From Parvibaculum sp035325945 (GTDB lineage: Bacteria > Pseudomonadota > Alphaproteobacteria > Parvibaculales > Parvibaculaceae): a stretch of DNA of 64,000 bases. The notes beneath the pieces were generated by a model. That model worked only from the letters and a program-made list of their open reading frames with translations. It had not been told where the DNA came from and made no database searches. Position numbers and translations under genes: made by a program. This document shows, in pieces, positions 26,778-36,480 of this stretch. Position 1 is the stretch's first letter; each line of letters opens with the position of its first letter. The DNA lies in assembly GCF_035325945.1 (NCBI RefSeq), contig NZ_DAOKYX010000016.1:4081-68080 (forward strand), read 5' to 3'.

Positions 26778-27839
26778 ATGACCAGAGACGAACGCATCGC
26801 GAAGCTCAAGGAACTCGTCAAGGAGCGCGTGCTCGTGCTCGACGGCGCCATGGGTACGATGATCCAGGGCTACAAGCTCACCGAGGCCGATTTTCGCGGC
26901 GAGCGGTTCAAGGATCATCCGGTCGATCTGAAGGGCGACAACGAACTGATCTCGCTGACGAGGCCCGACATCCTGCGCGACATCCATCTTGCCTATTACC
27001 GGGCGGGCGCGGATTTCGCCGAGACGAACACGTTCAGCGCCACCGTGATCGCGCAGGCCGACTACAAGCTCGAGGCCGTCGCCTATGAGATGAACGTCGA
27101 GAGCGCGCGGATCGCGCGTGAGGCCGCCGACATCGCGGAGAGCGAGACACCGGGCCGCGTCTGCTTCGTCGCGGGCGTGCTCGGGCCGACGAACCGCACC
27201 GCGTCGATCTCGCCCAAGGTCAACGATCCGGGCTTTCGCAACGTGACCTTCGACGAACTGCGCGAGGCTTACAAAAGCGCCACGCGCGGCCTCATCGAAG
27301 GCGGGGCGGACACGATCCTTGTCGAGACGGTCTTCGATACGCTGAACGCCAAGGCGGCTCTTTTCGCCATCGACGAGGTTTACGAAGAACTCGGGGTCGA
27401 GCTGCCGGTCATGATCTCGGGCACGATCACGGATATGTCGGGCCGGCTTCTTTCGGGCCAGACGCCGGAGGCGTTCTGGAACTCGGTGCAGCATGCGAAG
27501 CCGTTTTCGATCGGCCTCAACTGCGCGCTCGGCGCCAAGGAGATGCGCCAGCACATCGACACGCTGTCGCGCATCGCCAATACCAATGTCAGCGCGCACC
27601 CGAATGCGGGCCTTCCGAACGAGATGGGTGAATATGACGAGAGCCCGGAGCATATGGCGCGGCTCGTCGGCGAGTTTGCCGCGTCGGGGCTTGTCAATGT
27701 CGTTGGCGGATGCTGCGGCACGACGCCCGCGCACATCAAGGCAATAGCCGAGACCGTCAAGGACAGGACGCCGCGCCCGCTTCCCCAAATCGAGCCGCGT
27801 CTGCGCCTCTCGGGTCTCGAAGCCTTCACCGCCCCGTGA
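26778..27839 (+). CDS. Split methionine synthase, homocysteine-binding part
   Basis: The 353-residue protein corresponds to the N-terminal module of cobalamin-dependent MetH, which binds zinc and homocysteine. It shows VLVLDGAMGTMIQGYKL, ADFAETNTFSAT, VAGVLGPTNRTASISP, and the zinc cysteines in GLNCALG and GGCCGTTP. The ATG at 26778 follows AGAAAGGA. The gene ends 61 bases before the gene for the remaining modules, so methionine synthase is made from two polypeptides. It needs the partner at 27901 for methyl transfer from methyl-cobalamin. Confidence 0.92.
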   Translation: MTRDERIAKLKELVKERVLVLDGAMGTMIQGYKLTEADFRGERFKDHPVDLKGDNELISLTRPDILRDIHLAYYRAGADFAETNTFSATVIAQADYKLEAVAYEMNVESARIAREAADIAESETPGRVCFVAGVLGPTNRTASISPKVNDPGFRNVTFDELREAYKSATRGLIEGGADTILVETVFDTLNAKAALFAIDEVYEELGVELPVMISGTITDMSGRLLSGQTPEAFWNSVQHAKPFSIGLNCALGAKEMRQHIDTLSRIANTNVSAHPNAGLPNEMGEYDESPEHMARLVGEFAASGLVNVVGGCCGTTPAHIKAIAETVKDRTPRPLPQIEPRLRLSGLEAFTAP

Positions 27840-27900
27840 GGCGGCCGGCCGAACATCAGCATGCGCTCAAGACGACGTCAGGCGCAGGAAGAAAAGTAAA

Positions 27901-30582
27901 ATGACAAATGCCTCCGCGAATTTCATCAATGTCGGCGAACGGACGAACGTCACGGGCTCGGCGCGCTTCCGAAAACTGATCGTCGAGGGCAACTTCGACG
28001 AAGCACTGTCAGTGGCGCGCCAGCAGGTCGAGAACGGCGCGCAGGTGCTCGACATCAACATGGACGAGGGCATGCTCGACAGCAAGCAGGCCATGGTGAC
28101 GTTTCTCAATCTCCTCGCCGCCGAGCCTGACATCGCCCGCGTGCCGATCATGATCGACTCCTCCAAATGGGAGATCATCGAAGCCGGACTCAAATGCGTG
28201 CAGGGCAAGGCGATCGTGAATTCGATCAGCCTCAAGGAAGGCGAGGCGCAGTTCCTCGAACATGCGCGAAAGATCCGCCGCTACGGCGCGGCCACCGTCG
28301 TGATGGCCTTCGACGAGGAAGGCCAGGCGGATACGGCGGCGCGCAAATTCGCCATCTGCGAGCGGTCTTACAATCTGCTCGTCGAGAAGGTGGGATTTCC
28401 GCCGGAAGACATCATCTTCGATCCGAATATCTTTGCCGTCGCCACCGGCATCGAGGAGCACAACAATTACGGCGTCGAGTTCATCGAGGCGACGAAGCGC
28501 ATCCGGCAATGCCTGCCTTACGCGCATGTCTCGGGCGGCGTCTCCAACGTCTCGTTCTCGTTCCGCGGCAATGAGCGCGTGCGCGAGGCGATGCATTCCG
28601 TGTTCCTTTATCATGCCATTCAGGCAGGCATGGACATGGGCATCGTCAATGCGGGGCAGCTTGCCATCTATGACGAGATCGAGCCGGAACTTCGCGAATG
28701 CGTGGAGGATGTGATCCTCAATCGCCGGCCGGACGCGACGGAGCGGCTGCTCGAGATTGCCGAGCGCTACAAGGGCGATGCGGGCAAGAAGAAGGAGGAG
28801 GATCTTTCCTGGCGCGAACTGCCCGTGAAGGAGCGGCTCACCCATGCGCTCGTGAAGGGTATCAACGCCTTCATCGAGGAGGATACCGAAGCCGCGCGCA
28901 AGGAGGCGGCGCGGCCGCTCGATGTCATCGAGGGTCCGCTGATGGACGGCATGAACGTCGTCGGCGATCTCTTCGGCGCCGGCAAGATGTTCCTGCCGCA
29001 GGTCGTGAAGTCCGCGCGTGTGATGAAGCAGGCGGTCGCCTATCTGCTCCCCTTCATGGAGGAGGAGAAGAAGCGGACGGGCGCGGCGCAAAAGGAAGCC
29101 GCGGCCAGGATTCTCATGGCGACGGTCAAGGGCGACGTCCACGATATCGGCAAGAACATCGTGAGCGTCGTGCTCCAGTGCAACAATTTCGAGGTGATCG
29201 ATCTCGGCGTCATGGTTCCGGCGCAGACGATCCTCGAGACGGCGCGCAAGGAAAAGGTCGATGTGATCGGGCTCTCGGGCCTCATCACGCCGAGCCTCGA
29301 CGAGATGTGCCATGTCGCGGCGGAGATGGAGCGCGAAGGTTTCGACATTCCGCTTCTCATCGGCGGGGCGACGACGAGCCGCATCCATACCGCCGTCAAG
29401 GTTCATCCCAACTACAAGCGCGGTCAGGCGATCTATGTCACCGATGCGAGCCGGGCGGTCGGCGTCGTCTCGAGCCTCGTATCGGAAACGGCGAAGGACA
29501 AGTACATCGCCGATACGCGCGATGAATATGCGAAGCTCGCTGCCGCTCACGCCAATGCCCGCAACGCCAAGGATCGCCAGACACTCGTCGCCGCGCGCGA
29601 GAACCGGACGAAGATCGACTGGACGAATTACAAGCCGACGCGGCCGAGCTTCCTCGGCACGAAGGTCTTTACGGACTATCCGCTCGAGAATCTCGTTCCC
29701 TATATCGACTGGACGCCCTTCTTCGCGACCTGGGAGCTTGCGGGGCAATATCCGCAGATCCTGAAGGACGACAAGATGGGCGAGGCGGCGCGCACGCTCT
29801 ATGCCGATGCGCGCGAGATGCTCCAGCAGATGATCGAGGAAAAGTGGCTCAGGGCCTCGGCGGTCATCGGCTTCTGGCCGGCCAATGAGATCGGCGGCGA
29901 CGATATCGAGCTTTACACCGACGACAGCCGCAAGGAGCGCCTCACCGTGCTTCATACGCTGCGCCAGCAGATGATGCGGCGGAACTCCGACCGCCCGAAC
30001 ATGGCCATCGCCGATTTCATCGCGCCGAAGGAAACCGGCATCGCCGATTACATCGGCGGGTTCGCGGTCACAGCCGGGCATGGTGAAGACGAAGTGGCGA
30101 GCCGCTTCCAGAGCGCCAACGACGATTACAAGGCGATCCTGTCGAAGGCTCTTGCCGACCGTCTGGCGGAGGCCTTTGCCGAGCACATGCATGAGCGGGT
30201 GCGGCGCGAATTCTGGGGCTATGCGAAGGATGAGCGGCTCTCGAACGAGGAGCTGATCGCCGAGAAATATCAGGGCATCCGGCCCGCGCCCGGCTATCCG
30301 GCGCAGCCCGACCACACGGAAAAGCGCACGCTCTTCGATCTGCTCGACGCGGAGAAGGAAGCTGGCATCAAGCTCACCGAGAGCTTTGCCATGTGGCCGG
30401 GAGCGGCTGTCAGCGGGCTATATATAAGCCATCCACAGTCGGAATATTTCGGTGTCGGCCGGATCGAGCGCGATCAGGTGAAGGATTATGCCGCACGCAA
30501 GGGCATGACCCTTGCCGAATGCGAACGCTGGCTTGCCCCGATCCTCAACTACACGCCGGGATCGGAGGAGGAAGCGGCCTGA
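27901..30582 (+). CDS. metH: Split methionine synthase, folate/B12/activation part
   Basis: The 893-residue protein carries the other MetH modules. The methyl-THF-binding domain (about residues 1-270) starts with FINVGERTNVTGSARF. The cobalamin-binding region (about 290-560) has the axial histidine H414 in DVHDIGKNI and GLSGLITPSLDEM and GGATTSRIHTAVK. The reactivation domain (about 580-885) contains SFLGTKVF, IGFWPANEIGGDDI and a C-terminal ESFAMWPGAAVSGLYISHP. AGGAAG precedes the ATG. With the separate homocysteine module it completes methionine synthesis within the regulated operon. Confidence 0.95.
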   Translation: MTNASANFINVGERTNVTGSARFRKLIVEGNFDEALSVARQQVENGAQVLDINMDEGMLDSKQAMVTFLNLLAAEPDIARVPIMIDSSKWEIIEAGLKCVQGKAIVNSISLKEGEAQFLEHARKIRRYGAATVVMAFDEEGQADTAARKFAICERSYNLLVEKVGFPPEDIIFDPNIFAVATGIEEHNNYGVEFIEATKRIRQCLPYAHVSGGVSNVSFSFRGNERVREAMHSVFLYHAIQAGMDMGIVNAGQLAIYDEIEPELRECVEDVILNRRPDATERLLEIAERYKGDAGKKKEEDLSWRELPVKERLTHALVKGINAFIEEDTEAARKEAARPLDVIEGPLMDGMNVVGDLFGAGKMFLPQVVKSARVMKQAVAYLLPFMEEEKKRTGAAQKEAAARILMATVKGDVHDIGKNIVSVVLQCNNFEVIDLGVMVPAQTILETARKEKVDVIGLSGLITPSLDEMCHVAAEMEREGFDIPLLIGGATTSRIHTAVKVHPNYKRGQAIYVTDASRAVGVVSSLVSETAKDKYIADTRDEYAKLAAAHANARNAKDRQTLVAARENRTKIDWTNYKPTRPSFLGTKVFTDYPLENLVPYIDWTPFFATWELAGQYPQILKDDKMGEAARTLYADAREMLQQMIEEKWLRASAVIGFWPANEIGGDDIELYTDDSRKERLTVLHTLRQQMMRRNSDRPNMAIADFIAPKETGIADYIGGFAVTAGHGEDEVASRFQSANDDYKAILSKALADRLAEAFAEHMHERVRREFWGYAKDERLSNEELIAEKYQGIRPAPGYPAQPDHTEKRTLFDLLDAEKEAGIKLTESFAMWPGAAVSGLYISHPQSEYFGVGRIERDQVKDYAARKGMTLAECERWLAPILNYTPGSEEEAA

Positions 30583-30597
30583 GCCATCCGATCGGCG

Positions 30598-30681
30598 TCA
30601 GAAGACGCCGATCGTGATCGCGCCGACAAAGATGAATGCGAGACAGGTGGCCAGGTAACCAACTTTTGCGGACAAGGTCAT
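30598..30681 (-). CDS. Small 27-residue membrane peptide
   Basis: Reading from ATG at 30681, the frame codes MTLSAKVGYLATCLAF, then a hydrophobic stretch ending AITIGVF. One membrane helix is expected. A strong ribosome site (GGGAGG, about 8 bases upstream) argues it is translated. It is convergent with metH, whose stop lies 15 bases away. Function unknown; peptides with a similar K-x-G-Y start and a hydrophobic tail are, from memory, present in other Alphaproteobacteria. Too short for most gene finders. Confidence 0.5.
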   Translation of the reverse strand: MTLSAKVGYLATCLAFIFVGAITIGVF

Positions 30682-30928
30682 AGCAGTGGCCTCCCGAAGT
30701 GGTTGCCGCCGGGCTGTGCCCGACCGTTCACGGCGAAAAGTTTCGCAAGGCTGATGTTCCGCGCAAGCGGAATCGCGGGCGCGGTAGGCGGGCCACATTG
30801 TGGCCTTGTTGCAAGAGCCGGGAAGGGCGGAATTCGGCCATCCGGGGCGTGGCTGTGCTCTGGAGGCCATGTGCCGTTTCGCGCCACAAGGCTGGCTCAG
30901 ACGGCCGCCGACTCGAAAGAGTTACATT

Positions 30929-33900
30929 TCACGTGGACGGCTCGCCAAATCCCCCGCCGCCCGGCGTCCTTATGACGATGGTGTCGCCCGCGTCGAGTTC
31001 CACCTGATCGGAGCCCGCGAGCGTTTCGATGCGTCCGTCCGCGCGGCGAATGAGATTTTCTCCGCAGGCCGCCGCTTCGCCGCCATCGAGGCCGAAGGGC
31101 GGAACGATGCGATGCGTCGAAAGGATCGAGGCCGTCATCTTTTCGCGGAAGCGGATGGCGCGCACCGCACCGTCGCCGCCCCTGTGCCGGCCTTTGCCGC
31201 CGGAGCCCCGCCGGATCGAAAATTCCTCGAGGATGACGGGAAAGCGCCATTCGAGCACTTCGGGATCGGTGAGGCGTGAATTCGTCATATGCGTGTGGAC
31301 GGCATCCGCGCCGTCGAAGTCCATGCCCGCGCCTGCGCCGCCGCAGATCGTTTCGTAATATTGGTAACGCGCATTGCCGAAGGTGAGGTTGTTCATCGTG
31401 CCCTGCGCGGATGCCATGACGCCGAAGGCGCCGAATAGCGCGTCCGTCACAGCCTGGCTCGTCTCCACATTGCCGCCGACGACCGCCGCGGGATAGCGGG
31501 GCGCGAGCATCGAGCCCTCGGGAATGACGATCTCGAGCGGCTTGAGGCAGCCTTCATTGAGCGGAATGTCGTCGTCCACCATGCAGCGAAAGACATAAAG
31601 CACGGCAGCCCGCGCCACGGCGGAGGGCGCGTTGAGATTGGTGGCGAGCGTCGGGCTCGTGCCGGTGAAGTCGATCTTCGCCGAGCGCGTTCCGGCATCG
31701 ACCGTCACGGAAACCTTTATGAGCGAGCCGTCATCCATCTTCTGCTCGAAGGTCGCATCCGTCAGCCGGCCGATCACGCGGCGGACGCTTTCCTCGGCAT
31801 TGTCCTGCACGTGCCGCATATAGGCTTCGACCACGCCGAGGCCGAATTGCGCCACCATGCGACGTAGTTCCTGCGCGCCTTTCTCGCAGGCCGCGATCTG
31901 GGCGCGGAGATCGGCGATGTTCTGGTCCGGGTTGCGGGCGGGCCAGCGCCCTGAAGCGAGCTGGGCGCGCATCTCCGTTTCGCGGAAGCGGCCGCGCTCG
32001 ACGAGCCGGAAGTTGTCGATGAGGACGCCTTCTTCCTCGACGCTGCGCGAATGGGCCGGCATGGAGCCCGGCGAGATGCCGCCAATGTCGGCATGATGGC
32101 CCCGCGCCGCGACATAGAACAGCCGCTCGCCGCCCGTCTCGTCATAGACAGGTGCCACGACAGTGACATCGGGCAGATGCGTGCCGCCATTATAGGGCGC
32201 GTTGAGCACGAAGACGTCGCCGGGGCCCATGTCCGGGTTCTGCTCGATCACGGCGCGCACGCTGGCGCCCATGGAGCCAAGATGCACGGGCATGTGCGGC
32301 GCATTGGCGACGAGCCCGCCCTCGCGGTCGAAAACAGCGCAGGAGAAATCGAGGCGTTCCTTGATGTTGACGGAATAGGCGGTCTTTTCGAGCGTGAAGC
32401 CCATCTGCTCGGCGATGGACATGAAGAGATTGTTGAAAATCTCGAGCATGACCGGGTCTGCATCGGTGCCGATGGCGTGGGCGCGCGTCTTCTTTTCGCG
32501 GCGCGTCAGGACGATGTGATCGAGGGGCGTCACATCGGCGCGCCAACCGGGTTCGATGATGATGGTCTGGTGCGGTTCGATGATGATGGACGGGCCTTCC
32601 AGGGCGTCGCCCGCCGCCAGCGCTTCGCGCAGATAGACTGGCGCCTCGTGCCACCTGCCTTCGCTGAAGAAGCGGACCTGCCGCGCGGGGCGCGCCTCGC
32701 CCTCGCCGCGCGGGGTTCGCCGCGCTTCCGATGCTTCAGCATCGCGGCCGACCGCCTCCACCGAAACGGCTTCGATGACGATGGGCTTTTCCGTAGCGAT
32801 GAAGCCGAAGCGCTTGCGATGCGCGCTCTCGAAGCGCGCACGGAGTGCATCGAGCGAACCATGTTCGATGATGAGCGCCGTATCGGTGCCGGCATAGCGA
32901 AGATGAAGGCGGGGCACGATGGCGATCTGCGCTGCCGCGACGCCTTGTCCGGCGACTTCTGCCGCCGTCTCCTGCCCGAGTTCGCGGATGGTTGCAGCGA
33001 GCGCGGCAAGGCTTTCTTCTGCCAGCGCTTCCTCGACGGCGCGCTGGCGGCTTGCGCGAATGTCGGCGAGCCCCATGCCATAGGCTGAGAGCACGCCCGA
33101 GAGCGGATGAAAAAAGACCTTCGTCATGCCGAGCGCGTCGGCGACGAGGCAGGCATGCTGGCCGCCAGCGCCGCCATAGCAGGCGAGGGCATAGGCGCTG
33201 ACATCGTGGCCCCGCTGCACGGAGATCTTCTTGATCGCCTGCGCCATGTTCTCGACGGCGATGCGGATATAGCCGTCGGCCGTTTCCTCCGGGCTGCGGC
33301 CGATCTCGCGGGCGAGCGCCGTGAACTTCCCGCGCACGATTTCGGCATCGAGCGGCAGATCGCCGCCAGGGCCGAAAATCTGCGGGAAGAAATCGGGGAG
33401 GAGCTTCCCCACCATGACATTCGCATCGGTCACGGTGAGGGGGCCGCCATGCCGGTAGGCGGCGGGGCCGGGTTCGGCGCCCGCGGAATCGGGGCCGACG
33501 CGAAGCCGCGCGCCGTCATAATGGAGGATGGAGCCGCCGCCTGCCGCGACGGTGTGGATCTGCATCATGGGCGCGCGCATGCGCACGCCCGCCACCTCTG
33601 TCTCGAAGCTGCGCTCGAACTCGCCGTCATAGTGGCACACATCGGTCGAAGTGCCGCCCATGTCGAAGCCGATGATGCGCTCGAAGCCGGCGAGGCGGCT
33701 CGTCTCGACCGCGCCCACCACGCCGCCGGCGGGCCCGGAAAGGATGGCATCCTTGCCCTCAAAGAGGCTCGCGTCGGTGAGCCCGCCCGAAGACTGCATG
33801 AAAAAGAGGCGCCTGCGCGCTTCCGTGCCCAGCGCCGCCGCCACGCGATCGACATAGCGCCGAAGGATCGGCGAGAGATAGGCATCGACGACGGTGGTGT

Positions 33901-34519
33901 CGCCGCGCGAGACGAACTTCATCAGCGGGCTTACATGATGGCTCGCCGAGACTTGGCTGAAACCGACCTCACGCGCCATCCGCGCGGCGGCCTGTTCATG
34001 TTCGGGATGGCGATAGCCATGCATGAAGCAGATGGCGACAGCGCGAAAACCGGCGGCATAGGCATCCTTGAGGATGCGGCACGTCCCTTCCTCGTCGAGG
34101 GGCGTCAGCACCTCTCCCTCGGCGGTCACGCGCTCGTCGACCTCCGCCACGCGCTCGAAAAGCATGGAGGGCTTTTCGATCCTGAGCCTGAAAAGGTGCG
34201 GCCGGTTCTGATAGCCGATGCGAAGCGCATCCGCGAAACCGCGCGTCGTCAGGAAGAGCGTGCGCTCGCCTTTCCGTTCGAGCAGCGCATTGGTGGCGAC
34301 CGTCGTGCCCATCTTGACGGCGCCGATCCGCGCCTGTGGCAGAGGTTCGGTGGCGGGCACGCCCAGAATGTCGCGAATGCCCTGAAGCGCCGCGTCCTCG
34401 TAGCGGTCGGGATTTTCCGAGAGGAGCTTGCGGGCGATGAGGTGTCCGTCCGGTGCGCGGGCGACAATGTCCGTGAACGTCCCGCCTCGATCGATCCAGA
34501 AGTCCCAACGGCTTGTCAT
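30929..34519 (-). CDS. Fused hydantoinase/5-oxoprolinase
   Basis: The roughly 1196-residue protein joins HyuA- and HyuB-type halves like eukaryotic and bacterial 5-oxoprolinases (ATP-dependent 5-oxoproline hydrolysis). N half: FWIDRGGTFTDIVAR, MGTTVATNALLERKG, then the Hydantoinase_A core with IIGFDMGGTSTDVCHYDG, AAGGGSILHYDG and ACYGGAGGQHA. C half from about residue 680: MLEIFNNLFMSIAEQMG, SVNIKERLDFSCAVFD, MPVHLGSMGASVRAV, HHADIGGISPGSMPAHS and near the end RRGSGGKGRHRGGDG. ATG 34519 fits the family N-terminus; a start at 34579 adds unrelated residues. It stands alone. Activity on hydantoins or N-substituted variants is also possible. Confidence 0.92.
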   Translation of the reverse strand: MTSRWDFWIDRGGTFTDIVARAPDGHLIARKLLSENPDRYEDAALQGIRDILGVPATEPLPQARIGAVKMGTTVATNALLERKGERTLFLTTRGFADALRIGYQNRPHLFRLRIEKPSMLFERVAEVDERVTAEGEVLTPLDEEGTCRILKDAYAAGFRAVAICFMHGYRHPEHEQAAARMAREVGFSQVSASHHVSPLMKFVSRGDTTVVDAYLSPILRRYVDRVAAALGTEARRRLFFMQSSGGLTDASLFEGKDAILSGPAGGVVGAVETSRLAGFERIIGFDMGGTSTDVCHYDGEFERSFETEVAGVRMRAPMMQIHTVAAGGGSILHYDGARLRVGPDSAGAEPGPAAYRHGGPLTVTDANVMVGKLLPDFFPQIFGPGGDLPLDAEIVRGKFTALAREIGRSPEETADGYIRIAVENMAQAIKKISVQRGHDVSAYALACYGGAGGQHACLVADALGMTKVFFHPLSGVLSAYGMGLADIRASRQRAVEEALAEESLAALAATIRELGQETAAEVAGQGVAAAQIAIVPRLHLRYAGTDTALIIEHGSLDALRARFESAHRKRFGFIATEKPIVIEAVSVEAVGRDAEASEARRTPRGEGEARPARQVRFFSEGRWHEAPVYLREALAAGDALEGPSIIIEPHQTIIIEPGWRADVTPLDHIVLTRREKKTRAHAIGTDADPVMLEIFNNLFMSIAEQMGFTLEKTAYSVNIKERLDFSCAVFDREGGLVANAPHMPVHLGSMGASVRAVIEQNPDMGPGDVFVLNAPYNGGTHLPDVTVVAPVYDETGGERLFYVAARGHHADIGGISPGSMPAHSRSVEEEGVLIDNFRLVERGRFRETEMRAQLASGRWPARNPDQNIADLRAQIAACEKGAQELRRMVAQFGLGVVEAYMRHVQDNAEESVRRVIGRLTDATFEQKMDDGSLIKVSVTVDAGTRSAKIDFTGTSPTLATNLNAPSAVARAAVLYVFRCMVDDDIPLNEGCLKPLEIVIPEGSMLAPRYPAAVVGGNVETSQAVTDALFGAFGVMASAQGTMNNLTFGNARYQYYETICGGAGAGMDFDGADAVHTHMTNSRLTDPEVLEWRFPVILEEFSIRRGSGGKGRHRGGDGAVRAIRFREKMTASILSTHRIVPPFGLDGGEAAACGENLIRRADGRIETLAGSDQVELDAGDTIVIRTPGGGGFGEPST

Positions 34520-34647
34520 GATGGAAACTCTGCTGCGTGTCGTTGCGGAATGGGCGGGACGGCGCGCGGATATCGACACGCTTCAGGCGATTAGACCCAT
34601 CGCGGGAGCAAAATCAACCCATGCGGGGCGCAGCGGCTTGGCAGCCC

Positions 34648-34679
34648 TTGCATGACGGTTGCGTGACGTCTGCGTCATG
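34648..34679. repeat. Cluster of TGACG half-sites
   Basis: In the gap between the divergent oxoprolinase and TerB/J-domain genes, TTGCATGACG and TTGCGTGACG occur as adjacent direct repeats, followed by the inverted half CGTCATG. TGACG-TCTG-CGTCA and CATGACG-N16-CGTCATG are both perfect inverted repeats. The arrangement suggests a regulator-binding site. No regulator is assigned. Confidence 0.4.
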
Positions 34680-34749
34680 AAGCGCCTTCACAAAGCCCCA
34701 TGCAGATTTGCGAAGTGCGGGGCTGGCTGAATCGTCTTACTCTTGACCA

Positions 34750-35466
34750 ATGTCAATCTGGGGAAAAATAGCAGGCGCAGGTGTCGGTCTTGCCGTGGGC
34801 GGGCCGCTCGGCGCGCTTGTCGGGGCGGTCGCCGGCCACCTCGTGATCGACCGCGCGCTCGAAGACAATGACGTCGTGTTCACCATCGCGCTGATCGCGC
34901 TTTCGGCCAAGATGGCAAGGGCGGACGGACAGGTGACGGATGCCGAGATCCGCGCCTTCGAGGAGGTGCTGAAGGTACCCGAATCCGAACGGGCGAACGT
35001 CAAGCGGCTCTACCGGATTGCCCAGCAGGACGTTGCGGGTTTCGAGAGCTATGCGGCGCAAGTGGCGCGGATCTATCGCGGCAAGCCCGCCGTGCTCGAG
35101 GACGTGCTCGACGCGCTGTTCCATATCGCCATGGCCGACAAGGTCATCCATCCGGCCGAGGTCGAGTACCTGCGGACGGTTGCCGATATTTTCGGCTTTT
35201 CGGAAGTGGAGTTCGCGCGCATCCGGGCGAGCCATCTCGGCACGCCCCGGCTCGATCCCTATCTCGTGCTCGGCATCACGCCCGACATTTCCAACGACGA
35301 CCTGAAAAAAGCCTACCGGCGGCTCGTGCGGGAGAACCATCCCGATACGCTCATCGCGCGCGGCGTGCCGGAGGAACTGGTGCAGATCGCCAATGACAAG
35401 CTCGCGGCCATCAATGTCGCCTATCAGAAAATCCTGAAGGCGAGGGGGCTCGACAGCGCCACCTGA
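34750..35466 (+). CDS. TerB/J-domain co-chaperone, DjlA-like
   Basis: The 238-residue protein starts with a glycine-rich segment (about residues 7-36, GAGVGLAVGGPLGALVGAVAG) that may be a membrane anchor. A helical TerB/DjlA-type domain follows at about 43-165 (KMARADGQVTDAEI and MADKVIHPAEVEYL repeats). The C-terminal J domain has the HPD motif at residues 197-199 (ENHPDTL). DjlA-like proteins stimulate DnaK at the membrane. It is upstream of, but 147 bases from, an EamA-family gene. Confidence 0.9.
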   Translation: MSIWGKIAGAGVGLAVGGPLGALVGAVAGHLVIDRALEDNDVVFTIALIALSAKMARADGQVTDAEIRAFEEVLKVPESERANVKRLYRIAQQDVAGFESYAAQVARIYRGKPAVLEDVLDALFHIAMADKVIHPAEVEYLRTVADIFGFSEVEFARIRASHLGTPRLDPYLVLGITPDISNDDLKKAYRRLVRENHPDTLIARGVPEELVQIANDKLAAINVAYQKILKARGLDSAT

Positions 35467-35613
35467 GGGGCGCTTTCCGGCCTGTGGCCAAGGGGCCGGG
35501 CGACGCCTGAAAATGAAAGTCGGGCGCTTTTCGATGTTGCCGCTGGCGGCGCCTGCGGGGCTGCGCTAACAAGGGCGGGCGCCCCGCCGTTCCGCACCGT
35601 CAGCCCGTCCGAC

Positions 35614-36480
35614 ATGACCCCCCAGCACCTCGCGTTCATGATGCTCATCAACCTCATCTGGGGGTTCGCGCTGGTCGCGGCCAAGGTGAGTCTCGAGCAT
35701 TTTCCGCCGATGATGTTCACGGCGCTGCGCTTCACGCTCATCGTCATGGTGCTCTTTCCGTTCCTGCGCCTCCATGAGGGGCGCATGAAGGAGGTGCTCA
35801 TCATCGCCCTTTGCGCTGGCCCGATAGGGTTCGGCTTCTTCTTCGCCGGGGTCGCGCTCTCAAATCCATCCGTCGTCGCCATTGTCGGCCAGCTCGGCGT
35901 GCCCTTTTCGACCATCATGTCGGTGATCTTTCTGAAGGAGAAGGTTTACTGGCGGCGCTGGTCCGGCATCGGCCTCTCATTCGCCGGGGTCATGGTCATC
36001 AGCTTCGACCCGACGGTCTTCCATTTCATCTGGGGCCTTGTCTTCATCGTCGCCTCCTCGCTCGTGGGGTCGGTCGGCACGATCTATCAACGCCAGATCA
36101 AGCGCGTGGGCGTCTTCGAGCTACAGGCCTGGATCGCGGTGGTGGCCGCGCCGGTCATGCTGGTCGGCTCGCTTCTTTTCGAGCGCGACCAGATCGAACT
36201 CATAACATCCGCGACCATGCTGCAATGGTCCGGGGTCTTCTATGTCGCCTTCGCCTCGAGCCTCGTCGGCCATGCCGGCATCTACTATCTGCTGCAGCGC
36301 TATGAGGTGTCGCAGACGGCGCCATTGACCTTGCTTTCGCCCATTTTCACGATCATTTTCAGCGTGGCGCTGCTTGGCGACGTGCTGACGACGCGCATGA
36401 TTGTCGGCACGCTGATCGCGCTGACAGGCGTGCTCATCGTGTCCCTGCGGCAGAAACAGATCGTCCGGACGGACCCCTGA
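35614..36480 (+). CDS. EamA/DMT-family transporter
   Basis: The 288-residue membrane protein has about ten helices in two EamA halves; it opens with HLAFMMLINLIWGFALVAAK and keeps PPMMFTALRFTLIVMVLFPF, and the second half has APLTLLSPIFTIIFSVALLGD. The stop codon abuts the amidase start (TGA then ATG), so they are cotranscribed. The substrate is unknown; an export role linked to cell-wall fragment handling is only a guess from the neighbour. Confidence 0.88.
   Translation: MTPQHLAFMMLINLIWGFALVAAKVSLEHFPPMMFTALRFTLIVMVLFPFLRLHEGRMKEVLIIALCAGPIGFGFFFAGVALSNPSVVAIVGQLGVPFSTIMSVIFLKEKVYWRRWSGIGLSFAGVMVISFDPTVFHFIWGLVFIVASSLVGSVGTIYQRQIKRVGVFELQAWIAVVAAPVMLVGSLLFERDQIELITSATMLQWSGVFYVAFASSLVGHAGIYYLLQRYEVSQTAPLTLLSPIFTIIFSVALLGDVLTTRMIVGTLIALTGVLIVSLRQKQIVRTDP

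Noticed and set aside
27840..27900. Frameshift or sequencing error joining the two methionine-synthase genes
   Set aside because: The second gene has its own ribosome site (AGGAAG) and the break is exactly at a domain boundary, so a genuine split is more likely.
28009..30315. 768-codon minus-strand open frame opposite metH
   Set aside because: Same antisense shadow effect; no ribosome site and no recognisable domain.
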